Source: Tretioscincus oriximinensis (taxonomy: Eukaryota > Chordata > Lepidosauria > Squamata > Gymnophthalmidae). From it: 64,000 nucleotides of DNA. The stretch covers positions 26,902 to 90,901 of the forward strand of contig JAJVDF010000657.1 in NCBI GenBank assembly GCA_022410635.1. The letters run 5' to 3'. The notes under the pieces are model-generated. The model had not been told where the DNA came from, did no database searches, and saw only the letters and a list, made by a program, of their open reading frames with translations. Both the position numbers and the translations under genes were made by a program. Below, in pieces: positions 56,736-64,000 of this stretch (positions are counted from its first letter, which is position 1; every line of letters starts with the position of its first letter).

Positions 56736-57975
56736 ATCAAATCAAATCAGTTTATTTGGTGATTAGTCACAAGACCATATCACATAAATTTAAAATATAG
56801 TCCATTTAAAATTTAAGATTTAAAATTTTATGCATGGTAAAATAAATCTTTGTTTTTTAAAAAACAGATCTCTATGTTATTGCAGCACATATTTTTGCTG
56901 CCTTGAGTAAAAATATGGCCACATGTTGGGTGGCATATTTATCTTTGTCCTTTAGTAGCTGGAGCACTTTTCCTCTATTGTCTAAATTCATTTTGTTTTT
57001 AAAGAGTGGGAAAATATATCGCTCTCTAATTGGGTTGTTAAAGGAGCAGACTAGAAGGACATGGCTCATATCTTCCAATTCTTTGATAATGCAAGAACAA
57101 CATCTCTCTTGTATTGGTGTCTTCTGATACCGTCCTCTTGCCATTTGAACGTCCAACAAATCAACCGTGCTCTTGTGAAGATTACTCTCTGCTGTTGTAA
57201 CAGTGAATGCAGCAGATAGTTCTCAATCTTCACTTGTGTCTTGCAGGTAGATAGGTGCAGTGTTTATTTCACTTTCCTAACAGCGGCTATGTCATTTTGT
57301 GCCTCTACGTCAAAGACCCGTTGTTTCAGCACCTCTTTGGACTTTTGGCATATTAGTCCGAGCTCTTGTAGGGGTAGGCAAATTTGAGTTACATTATGTG
57401 TTTTATCTGAGAGCCATGAGATTTCAGGTCTTCTTAGTTCTTGCTCCTTCAGGCACTTAAGAGGACAATCTATCTGGGGGTATGTTTTTAATCTTTTGCC
57501 AGTAACTGTACTGTCTAAGGAGTACTAATCCTCTTAGGNGTGCTATTCCCACTTCCGCTCACACTGCAGCCAATAAAGTTGTTGATGGAAGGTCCAGTAA
57601 CCACCGCAGCATTCTTAGTTGAAAGGCTTCTAATTTGTAATAAGTTATTTTTTTGTCCTCAGTGATTTCAGCCCCATATAATAGAACTGGTATGACCTTC
57701 ATCTTATATACTTCGAGAATGGGTCTGATGGTTTCTGGCGAATAATAATTTGTGAGTCTGCAGAGTTGTTGGGGTGCTGGTTCTGCCCTGTTTAGGCAGT
57801 CTTTTATATGCCCTGTCCATGCTTCATTTGCTGCGAAGGAGACACCCAGATATCTGTACGATTTGACCTGAGTCGAAGGCTGCCAAAAGGTCGATAAATG
57901 TGGCATATAGGTTTCTGCCCATGGCTCTATATTTTTGTGCAAGATGTCGTAATACAAAACAGTTGTCAATTGTCA
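56736..57975 (-). mobile_element. LINE family A, minus-strand copy
   Basis: Reading the minus strand, reverse-transcriptase thumb and C-terminal coding remnants are followed by an AT-rich 3' UTR and the terminal block GATATGGTCTTGTGACTAAT with CAAATAAACTGATTTGATT (plus 56735-56785). The same ending occurs at 490-530 on the plus strand. The copy is 5'-truncated at about 57975. Confidence 0.7.
56872..57969 (-). pseudogene. LINE family A ORF, thumb and C-terminal zinc region
   Basis: The upstream piece (57559-57969) reads VKSYRYLGVSFAANEAWTGH and VIPVLLYGAEI, the usual post-catalytic region of LINE reverse transcriptases (YLG... and LLYG blocks). The downstream piece (56872-57159) contains ERCCSCIIKELEDMSHVLLV with a Cys-x-x-Cys...His...Cys arrangement and a conserved IRERY. 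Frames between 57160 and 57558 are broken. The catalytic aspartates are not present in this fragment. Clade uncertain; the zinc arrangement excludes neither an I/Vingi-like nor an R4-like origin. Confidence 0.65.
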
Positions 57976-58197
57976 TTCTTTGCTAACTGTTCACTGCATG
58001 AATACTGAAAGAACACTCACTCCCTTTCCCAAAATATGAACAGAAATATTTAGCAACTTAGCTGGATTAAGTAGAACTTGTATTCCTTGCACAGCCATCT
58101 TCAAGGACAACTCTACATTGTAGTTTAATCACTATTAGAGCAAAGTTGAATTTTTTAGACAATTCTGAATCAAGAGATAAACACTTACTAGGCAGCT
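57976..58197. other. No feature recognised
   Basis: Short AT-rich spacer. Confidence 0.4.
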
Positions 58198-58463
58198 AGG
58201 GTCATCGGCCTATGGTAGTGGTGGCTAGCAGCCAAGGGTATAAATAGCTACTAGGTGGATCTTTTGAAATTGCCTCTGGGATGGAGCAACAGGCAGTACT
58301 CGTGAAATACCATTTGGAGGGAGTCGAGGTGAAGATTTTGCCTTCTTCTTTTCAGACTGCTCAGGTGTAATTGGTGGGCCTCTGTGTGAGACAGAATGCC
58401 GGACTAGATGGGCTCTGGCCCAGTTCAGCAGGGTTCCTCTTATGTTCTTATATTCTTACTTGA
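58198..58463 (+). mobile_element. CR1-like LINE 3' end (TTCTTATG type), plus
   Basis: Phrases GTCATCGGCCTATGG, GTAGTGGTGGCTAGCAG, GGGATGGAGCAACAGGCAG, GGGCCTCTGTGTGAGACAG and CTAGATGGGCTCTGGCC lead to CCTCTTATGTTCTTATATTC. It is the most complete 3' UTR of the family in forward orientation. A short deletion removes the part between the ORF end and GTAGTGG. Confidence 0.82.
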
Positions 58464-59209
58464 CTTCATAGTATCCTTGTATACTGTAAACCATAGAGCT
58501 GTTAAGAACATCATCATCAACATAATGATAATAATAATGCTCTTTTTCCCATACAAACAAAATTTCTAGTGATTAAAAAAGTACGTTAACCTCTGGAACT
58601 CCAACAGAATTCTGAAAAATCAAGTCTGGCTGACCAGGAACTTCCAGGGAGAACACTAGTCAAATAAGCATATAAAGGGGAAATATTAAGCAAATTCAGA
58701 GGTTTTGTCAGCTCTTGGGGTAGATTTGCACTTCCGTTATGGGACAGTAGAAGCATGCAACTGGAATGCTACATTTGCATTGCTAATTTCCTCATCAACC
58801 CCCAATCATCCCTAAAACAATCTTAAACTTACCTTTGTTTTAGTACTTTGATACTTGGGAATAATCGAAGCAAACGGCAGGAGAGTATTCACATTGCTGA
58901 TTGTTGGACTAATTCCCAATAATTTAAATTCTTAAATTTAGTTTAAACTTAATCTGGCAGACTTAACTTTTAAACTCTCATTCCTTCTTCTTGAAAATTA
59001 TGAATGTTATATACCAGAAGCAATATGATGCTTTCATCCAATTGCACTGACAAGGGACAGCCAAGCATATAGAGCATTACCATCAGAATCCCTGTATCAT
59101 CTGTTGATGCTACTTGGGAGGGCTACAGGAGGGAATAAGTGACTCACAGTTCCCCAATAAATCGCTGTTCTGAAACACTCTACCTACTGATCACATCAGT
59201 TCCTATTAG
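58464..59209. other. No feature recognised
   Basis: AT-rich spacer; a small ATC/AAT microsatellite-like run at 58508-58540. Confidence 0.4.
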
Positions 59210-59607
59210 TAGACTGACCAGATTTTCTGAGGCCCAACTTGGGGCAATTAATATTCATGCTAATTTGCATATTCATGAATATGCAAAAAAAAAAAACCAT
59301 CAACAGGCATACCCCTCCGAAATCCTTGCCTAGGGAATCCGCAAAGCATGTGAGAATTTTTGAACTGCGTGAGAATTTTTGAAGTATACAAGAATTTTTC
59401 AAAATGCTTGAGTTTTGAAGTGCATGAGTTTTTTTGTTCACAATAAATTTTCAAAGTGTGCAAGAAATTTGCATTTTTTATTTTTTACTGAGGGGAGGGT
59501 GCTTTCAGGAGCTGGCCCATGTTGCCAGAGCCCCCTAGTGGTGGTGCAGTAATTTTTTACAAAAAGAAAATTTCCTCAGCAAAAAACGGGGTCATCTGGT
59601 CAGCCTA
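59210..59607. mobile_element. Fold-back element family F, copy 3 (long form)
   Basis: TAGACTGACCAGAT at the left and ATCTGGTCAGCCTA at the right are the family F termini, here 398 bp apart. The interior differs from the short copy: it has a perfect 24-bp palindrome at 59264-59287 and degenerate repeats of GTGAGAATTTTTGAA between 59350 and 59450. Frames of 64 to 81 codons here are not genes. Confidence 0.75.
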
Positions 59608-60439
59608 CTACTGGGGTAGGGATTCTAAGAAGAACACTACCTTACAACCAGCTGTTCACTGCTTCTAAAATGCAGACAGAATAATTAACAAGTGAACCAG
59701 TCCAAATGCACCTGATACTCAGGGATTACTCCAAATAGATAAACATGAGTCCACTCTAGGTTTCTCTGACCTGACTGGGAAGCAGGAAATTTGTAGCATT
59801 GTTGAATTCATTAATGAATAAGTTTATGATTATTAGAAGGAAAGATAGAAAGAAGGAGAAATTGTATACGTTTTTGTTTGTCATGTTCTTCTGTTTAGAA
59901 AGTTAATATGATAATGTACAATAAACTAGGCAGACATGTAGCGTAGAAAAATCACAGACTTACAAAAACAGCAGTGATAGATAGGAAAACAAACACATTA
60001 TTATAATGAAATCCATTATTTTGCTCAGTAAAATGCATTTCTTGTTCATGGTTGATTGATATAAATCAGATTAACTTTTCATTCTGCAGTAACAGGTTTT
60101 AAGGGTCAATGCCGAATTTCACTGCACCCAGATCACTTCTTAAGCACGACTACAATTGTTTTTGTATTAGTGCATCCTGTATTTGAACTTGGTTTTCTCT
60201 TGTATGTGCTGTGGGATTTTTTTTCTTTTAATGTTCTAAGGTATTAAATGGGTACAATCTCTTACAAGCTAATTTTGGAAGATTATATAGCTTTAAAAAT
60301 GCAGCAATATAGCCCAAATAATCTGAAATGCAGCATCTACAGTATTTAATCCCTGCAGTATTATTTTGTTTTCAAACTGACACTGTATTTTCAGCATTTA
60401 TAAGGTTATTAAAGGTAAATTATATAAAAGATTTGATAG
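59608..60439. other. No feature recognised
   Basis: AT-rich spacer without supportable features. Confidence 0.4.
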
Positions 60440-60478
60440 AAGCTTTTCACTGTAGATGAAAAGCTTTTCACTGTAGAT
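60440..60478. repeat. Tandem duplication, period 21
   Basis: AAGCTTTTCACTGTAGAT occurs at 60440 and again at 60461, with GAA filling the first unit. Confidence 0.95.
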
Positions 60479-60827
60479 CTGGGCATGATTTGCATTTAAC
60501 CTTATTCTGCCCTCCTCCACATGACTTTTTCCTACCTGTTTCTTACTGGGATGTTCCAACACTACGATTCTTTCACCAAATGCACAAATGGAGTTTTCGA
60601 AATCCATCGCAAAGCCTCAGGAAAAAAGTACTACAATTTTCTGATTCCTAATTCTTTCTGACATCTTTGCAAAACGGCCCATATTCCCATTCAAAGCCTT
60701 CATATGCAAAGTTAATCGGGGAAAGTAGGATCTCACAATAAGATATCAGCACAAGAATCTTTTACACTTGCTGGTTTATTCAGTCAGAATCTCATATTAA
60801 GCACACTTAAGATGTGCTCGGTTCATT
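60479..60827. other. No feature recognised
   Basis: Spacer; nothing supportable. Confidence 0.4.
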
Positions 60828-60930
60828 TGTTCCATGTGGTTTTAAAGGTTTTCTAATGGTTTGTTTGCAAAAGAGTAAAGGTAAGTATGCCAGGGCCCAC
60901 AATTAAGTTATTTTGGAACTTAACACTGTT
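60828..60930 (+). repeat. Unnamed interspersed repeat, copy 2
   Basis: Matches 12146-12240 in phrase order (TGTTCCATGTGG, TTTAAAGGTT, TTTGCAAAAG, TAAGTATGC, then TTATTTTGGAACTTAACACTG against TTATTTCAAAACATAATGCC). Confidence 0.5.
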
Positions 60931-62265
60931 GCGTATTTTAACATGTCCTGTTCCAGAAAGTGATCTAAAAGGAGCCTGCTGTCCACATGCCATCTCAGAC
61001 TAGCACAGGTCACTAAGGTTAAGGCTATGTACAATTCACGCCCAACCTCTCTTTCGCTATATTTCAATCCACTCTCCCCCCCCCCCATTGTTTAGTAATA
61101 GGTAATCAATACCATTGTCTACAGTAAGAAACCAGAGACTCTCCTAATGATGAGGGGAAATACTGACGTTTTCTCAAATGGAATTGTTTCCTCTTTGCAG
61201 ACCAAAAGAGGCTGTCAGTTTGGCCTGATGTTAAGGTGAAACTTGTACCTGCAATATTGAGGCAAGAGTATTTTTTTCAAAAGAATTCAAAAAATATTGC
61301 TCAAAACAAGAAGAAGCAAGGGCAAGGCATGGGGCAGGAAGAGGGCAGATGGGTGGAAGATCACCCCAGTTCCTAGCAAAAGAGCACCTCCATGGCCTAG
61401 AAAAATCCTGTCACAATAACAAGCAAAACACACATTATTACAGAGATTGTGACCTATCAAATACTTAATCTTCAATGGAGGTGAACTGAATCTGGACCTA
61501 TAGGAATGCTCATTGTAGATCAATGTTGCACCATTCCAAAGAAAGCTCAAGTGATATAAACATTTGGAAATCCTTCATCACTCAGAAAATGAAGTAAAAA
61601 TGTAAAAATGTGTGAAGCAAATGCACTGGATGCCTTTTTACTTATCGAAAAAAAATATTGTTGGGCAACTATTTTGCTACCTTGCATATCCAGAATGTAC
61701 TAATGAATGCTATTTTCCCAATGGGTTTTTGGTTAAAAGGATCTATTTTCATTCAATAGTCTGTTTACAAAATACTAATGTATTGCTATAATTTATACAT
61801 ATTCCATGGTTATGTCCAATAGCTTTATGTTAGGTCACATGACAGATTAAGATTGAGGTAATATGAAGAGGTAATAGTTTGAAGTAGAAAAGTAATCTAG
61901 TAACCTAGTGGGTGTCATTACATTTTATTGAAGCAATGATTATACAAAGTTACATTTGCAGATTCTTAAAACCCATGTAATCAAACGCATAATAATTAAA
62001 TATCAATAACAGTCTCAGGAGAACACTAAGGTCATCAGTGGTCCCAAATCAATGACAGATTCCTGGCATCAAAGCCTATCAGTCACTAAAAATAGGGTAT
62101 TCTCTTGTGTTGCTTATACCTGAAGGAACATCTTGTCTAAGGTACTCGGGCAATCCATGAAATGTTTAGCTTTCGGAGAGCATGTAAGGCAGAGGTGTTC
62201 CACCAGGCCTTTGGCTAGCTGATTATGATGTAATCTATTTTAAATGGTCTTTGGCTCTTGTTTAT
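60931..62265. other. No feature recognised
   Basis: AT-rich spacer. ATATTGCTCAAAACAA at 61287 resembles one terminus of the palindromic element at 19034 but has no partner. Confidence 0.35.
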
Positions 62266-62335
62266 ATAACTTTTGTGCATTTATCTGTTTTTATGATTTG
62301 TACTGTAAGCCGTCCAGAGACTATAAATCCATAAA
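62266..62335 (+). mobile_element. L2-like 3' terminus remnant
   Basis: GTACTGTAAGCCGTCCAGAG and ATAAATCCATAAAT follow the pattern of an L2-type end (…CCGCCCTGAG…ATAAATAAAT), abutting the CR1 end on its right. Confidence 0.35.
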
Positions 62336-62668
62336 TCATAGAATCATAGAGTTGGAAGGGACCTCCAGGGTCGGGTCCAACCTCCTGCTCAATGCAGGAC
62401 TCATTAAACCATCCCAGACAGATGACTGTCCAGTCTCTGTTTGAAGACTTCGAGCAAAGGTGAACTCACCACCTCCTGTGGCAGCCTGTTCCACTGGTTT
62501 ATCACCCTGACTTTTAGAAAGTTCTTTCTGATATCTAATCTAAATCTACTCCCCTGCAGTTTCATCCGATTGTTTCTAGTCCTTCCATGTGCCAATGCGA
62601 ACAATGCTGACCCCTCTGCTCTGTGGCAGCTCTTCAGATATTTGTAGGCAGCTATCAGGTCTCCTCTC
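62336..62668 (-). mobile_element. CR1 LINE 3' end (ATTCTATG type), minus
   Basis: The plus strand starts CATAGAATCATAGAGTTGG, the reversed CR1 tail and terminus, then TCCAACCTCCTGCTCAATG. The minus strand encodes the end of ORF2: FRLDIRKNFLKVRVINQWNR, then LPQEVVSSPLLEVFKQRLD, the canonical CR1 C-terminus. It is 5'-truncated near 62668. It is of the same subfamily as 11540-11770. Confidence 0.9.
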
Positions 62669-64000
62669 TACAAATATCTGAGAGTAAAGTAAAGGGTAAA
62701 GTAGAAGCATTTCAATACTTTGCACTAGTTTCTAAGGCATAGTATATATCATGAATCAATTATATTTATTCTTATTATCAATTTGTTTTTATCTGTAAGT
62801 CTGATTCCCATAAGCCTTTGCTGATGCCAAAACTGCATCTTTCACCACTGTGAGAACTTGGCCTAAGAGCATTAATCTTATCATGTTCTTTGGAGACTAG
62901 TATTAAATACTATGTATAGTGGAAGCATAGCTATTACGTATTAACAATAATTTTCCCAACAACTGTTCAGACATTGTGCTAGACTTGGTACAAGATTTAA
63001 TGAAGATAATAGACATCTAATAAGATGGATATATGCCACATTAGTATCATAACATCATAANATTTTTAAAAATTTTGTCTTCATGTTTTGTTTCTCTTAC
63101 CAGAGTAGAAATCTTTCATTTTGTCTGAAGTCTGTTATCAAATTTTTGGTGAAATATTCATAATATTTTTAAAGGCAAATGCATAGATTAGTAGCAATTC
63201 CTACCCAAGAACTAGACATGACCAAATCAAAATGTATCTTCCCTTGTCTTCTTCTGTGTACATAAAGAAGTGTCCAGCATTTTATTTGAAGGCAAAATAC
63301 AGCAGATGAATTTATATTACATCAAAATAGCATATATAATCCCAAAAATGGAAGTTTTAGAAATAAGAACTAATTAAAATTGTATTTTTAGGGTAGCACA
63401 ATTCAGATCAGTATCATTATCACCTAAAAAGTATCATTTTTACTTCTTGCTTTGAAATTATGTTGCTCTTAATTAGCTTTACTTGAACATGAATGTGTAT
63501 CCTATATGTTAAGAACATAGAAATTACTCTATGTTGTTTTGGCATTTTTTTGTTTTAATTGGTTCTGTTGGGAGCATAAAGCTTAATATGTATTAGTTGT
63601 ATGAATAAATTTACCTTTCAAAATGTGTTTCCCTTGGCAGTCATTTGTTATTTTTGTGTTGCAAATTACTTGGTACTTCATGGGGTCTCCCATCAGATAT
63701 TAAACCCAATAACTATTTTCAGAAGCAGAGGTCATCCACAAAACATGATGAGTAAATTTATACCACAGGCCAATAACTCTAGGATTAGAATATTACTCAT
63801 CTACATGCAGGAGCTATTTTACTTTACAGCATGTCTGAATACAGTTTGGGATCAGTGGGAAAGGGTAAACATCATATACCCTTTTCCCACTGCTCTTAAA
63901 GAAATGTTCTGGGCACCGTTGAAGCTAATGTTCATTTCTCAATAAATCCCTAACTATATTGAAGCACATAGCCTAAAATGTAGCATCAAAGAAATAGATT
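62669..64000. other. No feature recognised
   Basis: AT-rich spacer to the window end. The 114-codon plus frame at 63601-63945 has no motif, unusual AT-driven composition and no supporting context; I do not call it a gene. Confidence 0.35.

Noticed and set aside
61287..61302. Single terminus like the palindromic element at 19034
   Set aside because: There is no inverted partner within several hundred bases.
63601..63945. 114-codon frame near the right edge
   Set aside because: AT-driven composition, hydrophobic patches expected by chance, and no similarity I can name.

Overview
The window reads as non-coding vertebrate DNA, most likely from a squamate reptile (lizard or gecko type). This is inferred from repeat content: CR1 ends with ATTCTATG or TTCTTATG tails, L2, several L1 lineages, MIR-like tRNA SINEs with an L2-type tail, and many small hAT-like elements occur together in AT-rich DNA. 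I see no host exon, no splice-bounded conserved reading frame, no rRNA gene, no functional tRNA gene, no CRISPR and no bacterial-style operon. About sixty isolated N bases, with two dense clusters inside LINE copies, point to a draft consensus.

Layout. 1-540: 3' end of a LINE of uncertain clade, entering from the left edge. 1.26-1.9 kb: L1 remnant and a hairpin-forming triplet microsatellite. 3.26-5.74 kb: two inverted copies of one hAT-like element, one carrying a nested fold-back element. 7.6-16.5 kb: CR1 ends, a fold-back, an LTR copy (minus), an L2 3' end, a GC-richer unassigned block. 17.4-22.2 kb: the densest LINE cluster (L1 +, L1 -, L2 -, CR1 -) with a SINE tail and a miniature palindrome. 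24.8-30.4 kb: tRNA SINEs, a second copy of the same LTR (plus), a SINE-split palindrome, an L1 end, CR1 ends. 31.5-41.1 kb: sparse, with L2 fragments and the SINE sharing the L2 tail. 40.2-52.3 kb: hAT-like MITEs and two further LTR candidates. 53.2-54.7 kb: a 9-mer minisatellite followed by a 5'-truncated L1 with a perfect 15-bp target duplication. 55.9-62.7 kb: MITEs, another copy of the first LINE family, CR1 and L2 ends.

How the parts relate. The elements form an ecosystem, not a pathway. L2 appears to share its 3' tail with a MIR-like SINE, L1 and CR1 are autonomous LINEs now represented only by 5'-truncated or internally deleted copies, and short palindromic elements presumably relied on transposases encoded elsewhere. 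Nesting (fold-back in hAT, SINE in a palindromic element, hAT inside an LTR-like block) gives a relative order of insertions. I did not find an undescribed functional system; the most informative points are the empty-site-confirmed insertions, the CR1 subfamilies with alternative 3' ends, and the shared SINE/L2 terminus.
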